A DNA stretch of 64,000 nucleotides from Azorinus chamasolen (taxonomy: Eukaryota; Mollusca; Bivalvia; Cardiida; Solecurtidae): NCBI GenBank assembly GCA_963576725.1, contig OY755240.1:33360620-33424619 (forward strand). The letters are read 5' to 3'. Both the position numbers and the translations under genes were made by a program. The notes beneath the pieces were generated by a model. That model had not been told where the DNA came from, ran no database searches, and was given only the letters and a program-made list of their open reading frames with translations. This document shows, in pieces, positions 55,286 to 64,000 of the stretch (position 1 is the first letter of the stretch; each line of letters starts with the position of its first letter).

Positions 55286-55503
55286 TTAAAACCCTTTCCT
55301 CCATAAATACGCCTTTCTACTCCTCTGTAAAAGTCACTTTTTGAAACCACTGTGGTAAATACAGCATTAAATTTTGCTCCATAGGAGCAAATGATCTATT
55401 TATTACAATGGTTTCAATATTACATAATTCTAAAACTTTCCTTTTCTCTAGTAAATGTTCTTTTTCGGTAGATCTAAAAGTAGTCTATGGAGGAAAGAAT
55501 TAA
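55286..55503. mobile_element. Family B MITE
   Basis: TTAAAACCCTTTCCTCCATA to GGAGGAAAGAATTAA; apex TTGCTCCATAGGAGCAAAT, left arm interrupted by an extra AAATT. Confidence 0.9.
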
Positions 55504-55669
55504 CTCTGTGTAATAGCTATGAGCAAGTGATAACAAACTAATATGTAAACTCAAGGTGTCTTATCTGGATAAATATACCTGGTATTGAAGATAAATGGAA
55601 TTTTTTTAGTTTCCATTGAGTCACAGCAGACATCAAAAATCACAAGTCCCACTGTTAACATTATCCTTC

Positions 55670-55738
55670 AGCCGTATGATCTGGGTCTACTCTGTTTGCA
55701 AATGGATTAAAAGGTGTATTCTATTGAGTAAAGGGTTA
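55670..55738 (+). mobile_element. Family A right-end fragment
   Basis: GATCTGGGTCTACTCTGTTT to TTGAGTAAAGGGTTAA; only the hairpin right arm and terminus remain. Confidence 0.75.
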
Positions 55739-55883
55739 ACATGTATTCTTCAGTCAACAGTATCCTTAACTCTTGGCATGCCAAGTTATTATCTACAAAA
55801 ACTTTTGTCTGATTCAGTTTTCATCTATGCGTTTTCACTAGATACTATAAGGCAATATGTCAAGCCCTGGGATCGACAACATT

Positions 55884-56088
55884 TTAACCCTTTCCCTCAT
55901 ATTGATATGCCTTTTGACAACTCTTTAAGTCACCACTTTTGAAACAAATGTGATAAAAAGAGCAGTTACTCCATTAGGAGCAAATGCTGTTTATCACAGG
56001 GGTTTAAAAACTACACAATTCTAAAACTTTGTTTTTTTTCTAGTAAATGCTCCTTTTCAGTAAATTTATTCAAAGAGGTTGGGTCTCA
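55884..56088. mobile_element. Family B MITE, right end missing
   Basis: TTAACCCTTTCCCTCATATT, diverged stem with apex ACTCCATTAGGAGC, and AAAGAGGTTGGGTCTC, where it is cut off. Confidence 0.87.
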
Positions 56089-56109
56089 AAGAATATGAAA
56101 CACAAGATC

Positions 56110-56345
56110 ATTTAAAATCTGGTGATACTAGAGCTGTTATTCTTTTACATGACACACAGCCTACTCACTATTTAGAAATCTTTGAAGGCATAAGGGAAGT
56201 TATAGCGGAAACCAAATTGATCTATGGAAATATCAGTACAGGCAGACAACTTAAAATCAAATGATGCTAGAGTTATGCTTCTTGTATGTTATACACCATC
56301 TAATAACGATTGTGATGTGTGCTATCACAAATTAAAATTCACCAA
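56110..56345. repeat. Duplicated unit of about 160 bp, diverged
   Basis: TTAAAATCTGGTGATACTAG with AGCTGTTATTCTTTTACATG resembles TTAAAATCAAATGATGCTAG with AGTTATGCTTCTTGTATGTT about 150 bp later, as in the other tandem elements. Confidence 0.5.
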
Positions 56346-56372
56346 TGCACAAAAAGTTACCATCCAGAAAGA

Positions 56373-56402
56373 CCCCCCCCCCCCCCCCCCCCCAAAAAAA
56401 AA
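56373..56402. repeat. Poly-C then poly-A run
   Basis: About 21 C followed by 9 A. Confidence 0.9.
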
Positions 56403-56419
56403 CCCACACACACTCAAAC

Positions 56420-56870
56420 CGCCTAATGAATATTCATGGATAAAATAGTTATACATGTAATAAAATATGGAAGTTGGAATATTGTAGATATCTTAGAAAC
56501 TGAAAAAAAACAACAACATCAAATTTCATTAGCAAACAGAAGAGACCCTGATGAGATGGCTCCTATATAGGAGCTGTCTGATATGGGTCACTCTGCTCTG
56601 TTTGCAGATGCGTGAAAACATGTTTATAAGAAGGAAAGGGTTATGTGTACATCTGTAAATACATTTGCGTAAAATGGTCATTTCATGAATATTCATTAAC
56701 TTTTGTAATATAAAATTTTCAAGGGAAGTTTTTCTTAAGACAAGAACTGAAGGATCAGATCTAAGTAATTCCATAAGCAGAACGAACCCTTATCAGATGG
56801 CTCCTATTGGCGCTGTCTGATGTTTATCTACTCTGTTTGCAAATGTGTTATTATGACAGAAAGGGTTACA
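56420..56870 (+). mobile_element. Family A2 then family A, ends eroded
   Basis: A2 at about 56420-56643 (AATATTCATGGATAAAATAG, apex GGCTCCTATATAGGAGC, end GAAGGAAAGGGTTAT). A at about 56680-56868 (TCATGAATATTCATTAAC, apex GGCTCCTATTGGCGC, end ACAGAAAGGGTTAC). Confidence 0.75.
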
Positions 56871-56959
56871 AGCAGAAATGAGGGAGTTATGTGATTAGGC
56901 GAAAACCAAAACGACTGTATTTAAACAAAACCAAAAAGACTGAATTGAAACGCCAAAGG

Positions 56960-57560
56960 AGAACAATGATACACGAGTAGACTGGAGCTTCATGATCAGG
57001 ATCTAAACTGTTTGACAGTCTGGAGGTATTTTTGAAAAGAAATTGAGAAAACAGATAGAGACTTCAGATTTAGCTGGTGGACAGACAGACAGGTGGACAG
57101 ACATAGACGAATCCCTCACCGTTTCCTCATTCCCAGTGGGCAACATGGCTTATTTCCAAACTGAGCCTCAAAAAGCACTACACAAAATACCACAAAACAC
57201 TCCAACAGGCTGAATGAAATAAACTCTGACACTAATCCACACAGTGTTAGCCGAGCATGGGGATACAGTTTCAATGAATGGGCAAAATGTACATATAAAA
57301 CTTTATCACCCTGTCAATTGGTACTCATGTATTTTCAGTAGGGAAACAATCTCCACGCTAATCTCCACTAGCTCCCCGAAACTCATGAACAAGTGAACTC
57401 CAAGCACGTTCATACACAATCTGTTGAAGGATGAAGAATTTATTTCCTATCAGTGAAATGCTGTGTCATGTGATCAGCTTCAGCAGCTATAACTCATGAG
57501 GGAGCATCTCGAGGTTCTCATAACATAAAAACAGAAAATCAGGGGTCTTCTCAAATAATC
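56960..57560. other. Unassigned sequence, low repeat content
   Basis: A GACAGACAGGTGGACAGACA stretch lies near 57075. The rest (57120-57560) shows no family match. It could contain a 5' untranslated septin exon, but I see no decisive signal. Confidence 0.4.
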
Positions 57561-57569
57561 TTTTCATTA

Positions 57570-57772
57570 ATCTATACCTTTTTAACACCCAAAGGAGCCA
57601 TCTGATTAGGGCCTGCTCCGTATGCTTATGGAAGTATAAAGATTTCATTCTACAATTTTTAAATGGACAAAAACATTTCTTGTTAATGTCATTACAAATA
57701 TTAAGCTACAGGTAATTAATATTCATGATGTCATCATTCTCTACAAGAATATTCATGGAGTAAAATGTCAGA
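57570..57772 (-). mobile_element. Family A remnant, reverse
   Basis: AAAGGAGCCATCTGATTAGG, GCTCCGTATGCTTATGGAAG, TAATTAATATTCATGATGTC, ATTCATGGAGTAAAATG; left half of the hairpin is missing. Confidence 0.7.
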
Positions 57773-57853
57773 ATACATCTTGGCTATTCCTGAGGCCTTT
57801 CTAAGCCTTTGACCTCATACAACAAACCAATCAACCAGTCAATCACATCAATT

Positions 57854-58065
57854 TTAACCCTTTGAACGCGAAATCGAGTATATTGACATTTGCAAACAGT
57901 GTAGACTAAGATTAGAGGGCTCCTACAGGAGCCCTCTGATCAGGGTCTGCACTATGTCATTAAAATTCTTCTCTCAAATTACACTCATTCATACTGAATA
58001 GAATATATTTTTAACCAAAGATAGACCATTCAAATTGAAAATTCAGCGTTCAACTGAGCTGATCC
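57854..58065 (-). mobile_element. Family C MITE, reverse
   Basis: TTAACCCTTTGAACGCGAAA to TTCAGCGTTCAACTGAGC, with a well-preserved hairpin, apex GGGCTCCTACAGGAGCCC. Confidence 0.82.
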
Positions 58066-58523
58066 TGTCTTTATAAGCCTTTATAAACTAAGCAGACCAA
58101 GATCAGACGGATCAGGATCTACCCTGTTTGAATATAGAATAGGGAGTCTGCTATTTCTTCCATGGCAAATTCCTGTCTTCAAACACGATTATAAAAATTC
58201 AGCAAATTAATTTTCATGAAGTTATTACTTCTTTCAAGTCTTTCAAGTAAAGGGTCAATATAAAATTGCTTTAACCCTTTCCCTCGTATAAACGTCTTTT
58301 CCCGCCTTTGCAAACAGAGTAGACCCAAATAAGATGGTTCTTATACGAGTCCTATCAAGGTCTGCTCCGTTTGCTTAGGGTATAATATAGATCTGATTCT
58401 ACAGTTTCTGTCTGAGAGAAAAAGTCCTTTATTCAATCATATACCATGTATTATTGTAAAAAATAATTTAAATAATATTCATGATGGCATTATAACTTGA
58501 ATATTGAACAGCTAAAGGGTTAA
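58066..58523 (-). mobile_element. Two family A copies, reverse
   Basis: An eroded one is at about 58070-58255. A full one is at 58271-58523 (TTAACCCTTTCCCTCGTAT to AGCTAAAGGGTTAA). Confidence 0.8.
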
Positions 58524-58689
58524 CCAGTCTGTAATACAATGTCATGATAGGTCAAAGTGACATACAATAAACACAATGCATGACTAAAGCTTCAGACCAG
58601 GAAGATTAAATCAAGAGACACTTAGCCACTTTCCTGTCTTCACCATTCTTCGATCATTATGATGTATTTTTTCACAAAAATGAAACATT

Positions 58690-58885
58690 TTTAGCTCAAT
58701 TTACCTATTATACATGCAAATGAACTCCTCCAGTCTGATCATCGGTCTGCTCTGTTTTTTAATGGAATATAGATTTCATTATACAGTTTTTGTCAAGGCC
58801 AAATTTACCATTTGTTCATTAAGAATTATATATCTGCTAATTATATTCATAACATGAATATTTATCAAGTAAAGTATCAGGGGCA
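58690..58885 (-). mobile_element. Family A remnant, reverse
   Basis: ATGAACTCCTCCAGTCTGAT, TCTGCTCTGTTTTTTAATGG, CATTATACAGTTTTTGTCAA and a decayed right arm. Confidence 0.6.
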
Positions 58886-58889
58886 ACGT

Positions 58890-59365
58890 AAAATACATGA
58901 TTTAATTTCTGTAAAGTTAACCTATATACAGTAAAAATATTTGAAAATACTGTCCCAGATGATTCCCCTTGTAAAACTCAACATCAATAAAGTTACGGCT
59001 ATTGCAACACTATCCAATTTCCTTTGTTGTTCATGACTTCAAGCACCTGCCCAATTAGTCATGAATCTCGCTGACATCTGTCAACCTTAGCCATCTGAGA
59101 TAATGTTCTCCAGCAAATATTCTACGTCAGCTTAGAATACATGCTCAAATTTCTTCCAAAAACCAAAGAGTATTTAATAGTTTGGATTCCGATGACATTA
59201 GCTGCTCTGCACTTCATATTTGATCTAAACTGCTGCCATAAGCCATCAGAAATTCACAAAATGTGTAGCAAAAAGGGTTGAACACTCGCTGGCTATTATA
59301 TGAATGAATGAACTCTCATAAAGATTGCCCACGGCTCATGAATTAGAATCAATATCTTTTTTAAG
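58890..59365. other. Unassigned sequence
   Basis: Contains one inverted TTTGGATTCC/GATCTAAAC pair at about 59180-59232 of the TTTGGATCC hairpin type; otherwise nothing recognised. Confidence 0.45.
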
Positions 59366-59367
59366 TT

Positions 59368-60137
59368 CCTTTACCTCATCGAGACACCTTTTGAAGCCTT
59401 TGCAACCAGATTAGACAGCTCATGGAGGAGCTGTCTAATCAGGGTCTGCTCTGTTTGCTTATAAAATGCAGATCTGATTCTACAATTGGATCCCTTGTTC
59501 ATAATGCTATTATTGAAATTCAGCTATCTAATATTCATATAGTCATTCAGCTATCTAATATTCATAGTCATTCAGCTATCTAATATTCATATAGTCATTC
59601 AGCTATCTAATAGTCATATAGTCATTCAGCTATCTACTAGTCATATAGTCATTCAGCTATCTAATATTCATATAGTCATTCAGCTATCTAATATTCATAT
59701 AGTCATTCAGCTAGCTAATAGTCATACAGCTATCTAATAGTCATATAGTCATTCAGCTATCTAATATTCATATAGTCATACAGCTATCTAATAGTCATAT
59801 AGTCATTCAGCTATCTAATATTCATATAGTCATTCAGCTATCTAATAGTCATTCAGCTATCTAATAGTCATATAGTCATTCAGCTATCTAATAGTCATAT
59901 AGCTATCTAATAGTCATATTGTCATTCAGCTATCTAATAGTCATATAGCTATCTAATAGTCATTCAGCTATCTAATAGTCATATAGTCATTCAGCTATCT
60001 AATAGTCATATAGTCATTCAGCTAACTAATAGTCATATAGCCATTCAGTTATCTAATAGTCATATAGTCATTCAGCTAACTAATAGTCATATAGTCATCA
60101 TGGGTTTCTTACATTAATGTTCATGAGGTAAAGGGTT
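59368..60137 (-). mobile_element. Family A copy (reverse) expanded by an internal minisatellite
   Basis: CCTTTACCTCATCGAGACAC, hairpin, TATTATTGAAATTCAGCTAT; then the array at 59514-60110; then GGGTTTCTTACATTAATGTT and CATGAGGTAAAGGGTT. Confidence 0.85.
59514..60110. repeat. 27-bp minisatellite and variants, about 25 units
   Basis: ATTCAGCTATCTAATATTCA plus TATAGTC, with shorter forms missing ATAGTCATT. The unit equals the family A segment ATTCAGCTAATTAATATTCA with TGATGTCATT. Confidence 0.92.
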
Positions 60138-60140
60138 GAG

Positions 60141-60286
60141 GCAGGTGGCAGCTTAATGCAGATTGAAAGTCATGCAGAAAGCTCCCAAGAGCTATCTGCA
60201 TGACCTTTGCCCTGCATTAATCAGCAGCCTGCCTAAAAAGATCTAAAACCTGTTTCACTTAGTCCATTTCAGAGGATTGTACTGTA
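60141..60286. mobile_element. Family D MITE, left end missing
   Basis: GCAGGTGGCAGCTTAATGCA and AAAGTCATGCAGAAAGCTCC with inverse, ending TTGTACTGTA. Apex AGCTCCCAAGAGCT. Confidence 0.78.
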
Positions 60287-60469
60287 GACCCTGGCTAGCT
60301 AAGATATTCAACATGTGTGAAATACCCATGACAACTCTCGACCATGTAATATATATGGTAAAAAATCTTGCTACATGTTAAGCTTCCTAAGGTAAAATCA
60401 CCCCAAGCACAGCCAGCATTTTAACTGTTTGAATGCTGCAGGAAATTAGCCCATCACTTTTTAACGTTT

Positions 60470-60675
60470 TGCTCCATTAATACCCCTTTTCAAACAGAAT
60501 AGACCCAGATCTGACAGTTCCTGTCTGTTTGCTAATGGCATTATATAGATCTGACTCAGCAGTTTCTACCAGGGCCAAATCTTGTTCGTGTTCATATGCC
60601 ATTATATATATTCAGCTAACAAGTATTAATACATACATTATTACATGAATATATTCAGGGAGTATAGGGTTAACT
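60470..60675 (-). mobile_element. Family A MITE, reverse, shortened hairpin
   Basis: TTTTGCTCCATTAATACCCC to ATTCAGGGAGTATAGGGTTAA; centre reduced to TGACAGTTCCTGTCTGTTTG. A C fragment with end TAAATGGTTAA follows to about 60802. Confidence 0.75.
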
Positions 60676-60869
60676 ATAGTGTTTATTCATTATAAAACAG
60701 TTATTTGCAAGAGGATTCTGTATGACAAACTGTGCAAACCCTAATCTTGCTCTACATGGTTTGCAAATACACAAACATGCATCTTTATCAAGTAAATGGT
60801 TAACTCTATCTGATAACAACAAAGCTATAAATTAAAGTGCATAATTATTCAAATACTAAAATCATCATC

Positions 60870-60970
60870 TCGCCAAATCGTATGATTGCCTCTTTCAGGG
60901 GATTCTCATTGGGTCCCTGATAAGGGACCCTGAAACCAACATAATAAGAATCCAAACTGGATGACAATCT
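60870..60970. repeat. Inverted repeat with GGGTCCCTGATAAGGGACCC
   Basis: A 20-bp near-palindrome at about 60914-60933 lies within a wider pairing of ATTCTCATTG with CATAATAAGAAT. Confidence 0.6.
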
Positions 60971-60997
60971 TGTCAAAATGATCAAATAGAAGAAAAC

Positions 60998-61235
60998 AAT
61001 AACCATTTACTCTATGAATATTCATGTAAGAGATGATAACATCATGAGTATGAATCTGCTGAAATTTTACAATGGCAAATAAACACTGAAAGTTTTGGCC
61101 ATAGCAAACACAGTAAAATCAGATCTATATTATTATATATGAAAAACAGAGCAGACTGGTCAGACAGCCTACAGGAGTTGTCTGAGCTGGGTCAACTCTG
61201 TAAAAACACTGTGTATATATGGAGTAAATGGTTAA
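60998..61235 (+). mobile_element. Family A MITE
   Basis: AACCATTTACTCTATGAATA to ATGGAGTAAATGGTTAA; hairpin right arm shortened. Confidence 0.8.
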
Positions 61236-61800
61236 TCAGAAAATTGAGGAAAAATCAGTATCTGTAGACAATGAATACTTCATATTCAATATTAACCACC
61301 TCCATTTTTCATCATGTATGTATATTGGGCTTGCTCTGGGTCTGCGCAGTTTGCATACTGAATAATACAGATTTGATGGCAACAATTTCTGTGTTCAAGA
61401 TAATTATGCTACCATAAAATTTATAAATAAACATCTACTTCATACTCATTTGTTCAAATTAGTTATGAGTATTTATTAGGTAACTGTCAAGGGAAAACAA
61501 ATGACCAGAGTTGATTGTCTAGCTTATTCAGATGGCTAAGAAAAACATAAAATCAAGAATGACACATTTCATACTACATGTTCCAATATTCAAACTAATA
61601 CCTAAGGGACAGCACTCTTCTCCTTTCAAAAATAAGAATGTGACAGAATTACCTCCCTTACCATACAATATCGCAGGGTCAGTTTTGGGTAATGACTCAA
61701 TCCATTGTTTCACAATGACATTGTTTTGCAAGAACATAACCCACTCATGATATCCTTTCTAATGAGATATCCATAAATGGAAATAATTGTTTCCATAGTT
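61236..61800. other. Mostly unassigned sequence
   Basis: A weak family A trace is at about 61330-61480. Short open frames at 61528-61750 occur on both strands over the same bases and match no domain. Confidence 0.4.
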
Positions 61801-61970
61801 TGAAATTATGTGGGAAATGTGTGGACTGGAATTGCAGAAGACCCAGATCTCCAGGTTCCTCTTCTTGACATGGTCTACAGAGTTGAAATCCTCCAGCAAG
61901 TTATACCACTTTCATACTAAAATAATGGACAATTCCACCTTGAATATTCAGCATTCAAAGGGTAAATGAA
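61800..61970 (-). mobile_element. Family C remnant, end used by the 39-bp minisatellite
   Basis: GCAGAAGACCCAGATCTCC..., ACTTTCATACTAAAATAATG, GAATATTCAGCATTCAAAGG; the following array repeats AATATTCAGCATG. Confidence 0.7.
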
Positions 61971-61974
61971 TGTA

Positions 61975-62460
61975 CAGGTTTCCTGTTGATACACAATATT
62001 CAGCATGAATGTACAGGTTTCCTGTTGATACACAATATTCAGCATGAATGTACAGGTTTCCTGTTGATATACAATATTCAGCATGAATGTACAGGTTTCC
62101 TGTTGATATACAGTATTCAGCATGAATGTACAGGTTTCCTGTTGATATACAGTATTCAGCATGAATGTACAGGTTTCCTGTTGATACACAATATTCAGCA
62201 TGAATGTACAGGTTTCCTGTTGATACACAATATTCAGCATGAATGTACAGGTTTCCTGTTGATACACAATATTCAGCATGAATGTACAGGTTTCCTGTTG
62301 ATATACAATAATCAGCATGCTTGTACAGGTTTCCTGTTGATATACAATATTCAGCATGAATGTACAGGTTTCCTGTTGATATACAGTATTCAGCATGAAT
62401 GTACAGGTTTCCTGTTGATATACAGTATTCAGCATGAATGTACAGGTTTCCTGTTGATAT
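61975..62460. repeat. 39-bp minisatellite, about 12 units
   Basis: AATGTACAGGTTTCCTGTTG plus ATACACAATATTCAGCATG. The unit includes the palindrome ACAGGTTTCCTGT. Thirteen-codon open frames on both strands are by-products of the 39-bp period. Confidence 0.94.
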
Positions 62461-62636
62461 ACAGTAGAACATGCCTTAAGCGGCCATCAAAAATGTCTGT
62501 GTCGGTAAAACAGGTGGTAGCTTAATGCAGGTTAAAAGTAATGCATTACTTTTGTTTACTATTGTCCTGCATTAAACAACTACTAATATTCTTATAATCA
62601 ATAATTGAATGGCTGCTTAAGACAAGTTCTACTGTA
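62460..62636. mobile_element. Family D MITE at the end of the 39-bp array
   Basis: TACAGTAGAACATGCCTTAA to AAGACAAGTTCTACTGTA; stem CTTAATGCAGGTTAAAAGTA with a deleted apex (GCATTACTTTTG). Confidence 0.88.
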
Positions 62637-62659
62637 TTGGATGAGACCATAAGGTTCTA

Positions 62660-63085
62660 CTGTTAACATGAATAGTCATATGTTAGAATTAATGAATGTA
62701 TGAACAAGGGACATGGGTACCATTGGCACAAACTATGAAGTCAGATCTATATGACTTTTTATAAACAAATGGAGCAGACCCTGATCAGGGCTCTCCTATA
62801 AGGAGTCATAGGCATGTGTAGGTAAAGAGTTAACCCTTTCCTTCAAATAAACACCTTTTTAATCCTTTCCTCTATATATACATCTTTCTATGCCTTTGCA
62901 AACACAGTAGAGCCTGACCAGGGTCTGCTCGGTTTGCTTATGATATAACACAGATCTATATGATTCTACAGCTCCTGCAATGACCAAAGATTTCTGTTCC
63001 CATATGCTATTATAACAATTAATCTATTTAATATTCATAAAGTCATTATTTCTTACTTGAATATTTATGGAGTAAAAGGTTAAAT
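62660..63085. mobile_element. Family A copies (forward remnant, reverse)
   Basis: Forward remnant at about 62665-62833 (AACAAATGGAGCAGACCCTG, end GGTAAAGAGTTAA). Reverse copy starting at about 62830 with a partly doubled left arm (TTAACCCTTTCCTTCAAAT, then TAATCCTTTCCTCTATATAT), ending TGGAGTAAAAGGTTAA. Confidence 0.75.
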
Positions 63086-63296
63086 CATTCTTTGTATTGT
63101 TAAATTGTGAGTAATTCAATTCAATTTCTTAAGTTATTCACAAACATATTGATCTTAACATAATCAAGATAACTGACACCAATTTAAATCAAATTTCATT
63201 TATAATCCATGTAAACTACCTTGCAGTTAATAGACAAAACAAAATCATTCGGGAAGGTGACCTTGACCTTTGGTGTATCATGAAACACTATACACT
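63086..63296. other. Unassigned sequence
   Basis: AT-rich; holds one GGTGACCTTGACCTTTGG motif of the tandem-repeat elements. Confidence 0.45.
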
Positions 63297-64000
63297 TAAC
63301 CCTTACTCTAGGGCTTCTAGAGAAACCCTCTCATCAGTGTCTGCCCTGTTTGTCATGTTACACTTTTCTTTAGAATAATCCCTAATATTCACCATAAACT
63401 AAAATGGCCAGTTTGAATTTTGGAATAGTCCATTTAAAAATTCAGCATTGTAAGGGTTAATCATTTAACAACCAATTTTCATCTAACTCTAGCCCATCAG
63501 TGTTTAACTACAGAGTCTACTAAGTATGAAAGGCGTAACCAGGCTTAAACTTGTTGGATGGTTTTGAATGACAAACAGTGCAGACCCTCAGATCAGAGGG
63601 CTCCCCGAGGACCTCTCTGGGTCTACACTGTTCACAAATGTCAGGGCACACTGGTGTCCTACATGCACAGGATAAAACAATTACTTCAAATGCAAACTAC
63701 CATAAATTATGCAAGAGAAGGTCCCAATAACCTTGAAAGAGCCATACGCTGTTAACCCTTCATTGATAACCCTGCATGTTTGCCGTTGCATTTGAAAGCT
63801 CCTGTAAGGACTGTCTGATCTGGGTCTGCTCTGTTTGCTTACCTTATTCTCTGCTGTTTGACACAGTCACAGTCTATTTACATTTTATCAACCCTTTGGA
63901 TGCTTGAAATGAGTGTTGTGGCATTTTCAAACAGTATAAACCCAGATCAGAAGACTCCCGGTGGAGTTCTCTGATCAGATTCTACACAGCCTGACATTCC
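63297..64000. mobile_element. Family C and A copies to the window end
   Basis: C reverse at about 63297-63460 (ends CAGCATTGTAAGGGTTAA, hairpin left arm lost). C forward at about 63480-63750 (TTTAACTACAGAGTCTACTA, apex GGGCTCCCCGAGGACC). An A reverse fragment at about 63752-63845. C reverse from 63890 running out of the window (AACCCTTTGGATGCTTGAAA). Confidence 0.72.

Noticed and set aside
61917..62525. Overlapping open frames of 170-180 codons with 13-residue repeats
   Set aside because: Same cause as the 33-bp array: a 39-bp unit without stops on either strand.

Overview
This is animal nuclear DNA, AT-rich, intron-dominated and packed with repeats. The only gene I can support is a partial septin on the minus strand. 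Nine GT-AG exons (45103 down to 738) join in frame into about 320 codons. They encode the N-terminus, P-loop, DTPG and AKAD motifs and the septin unique element of a SEPT2-group septin. The C-terminal end lies left of position 1. The first coding exon begins at a splice acceptor, so a 5' untranslated exon must lie at higher coordinates, inside the window or beyond it. A bivalve mollusc is the most likely source. This rests on the long tandem-repeat-bearing elements (units of about 145-165 bp), which resemble the 'pearl'-type elements described in bivalves; species cannot be told from the sequence.

Most of the rest is short non-autonomous transposons. I recognise three TTAA-flanked families. 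Family A (with subfamily A2) has arms rich in ATGAATATTCATG. Family B has a near-perfect 68-nt hairpin. Family C starts TTAACCCTTTGAATGCTGAA. Their ends read TTAACCC...GGGTTAA, as in piggyBac-type elements. Copies nested inside other copies show a TTAA on both sides where uninterrupted relatives have a single TTAA. A fourth family, D, has different ends (TACAGTA...TACTGTA). All four families carry a central palindrome with the same apex, CTCCTATAGGAG or close variants, and A and C also share the outer part of the hairpin.

A second class is longer elements that mostly start AACAAGA, carry a terminal hairpin and hold a central array of 115-165 bp repeats. Examples are 3799-5600, 15374-17220, 25121-26016, 32036-33690, 40888-42249 and 52057-53032; 18925-20364 has a similar layout with a different start. 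Several sit inside family A or D copies. Other large inverted-repeat elements lie at 14887-17282, 22239-22907 and 43354-44126.

A third class is minisatellites: 33 bp (24408-25120 and 26017-27310), 34 bp (29000-30430 and 54928-55193), 31 bp (38216-38447), about 27 bp (59514-60110) and 39 bp (61975-62460). Several appear to have grown out of pieces of the A and C elements. The region 45104-64000 has no recognisable coding exon and is either the first intron or intergenic DNA.
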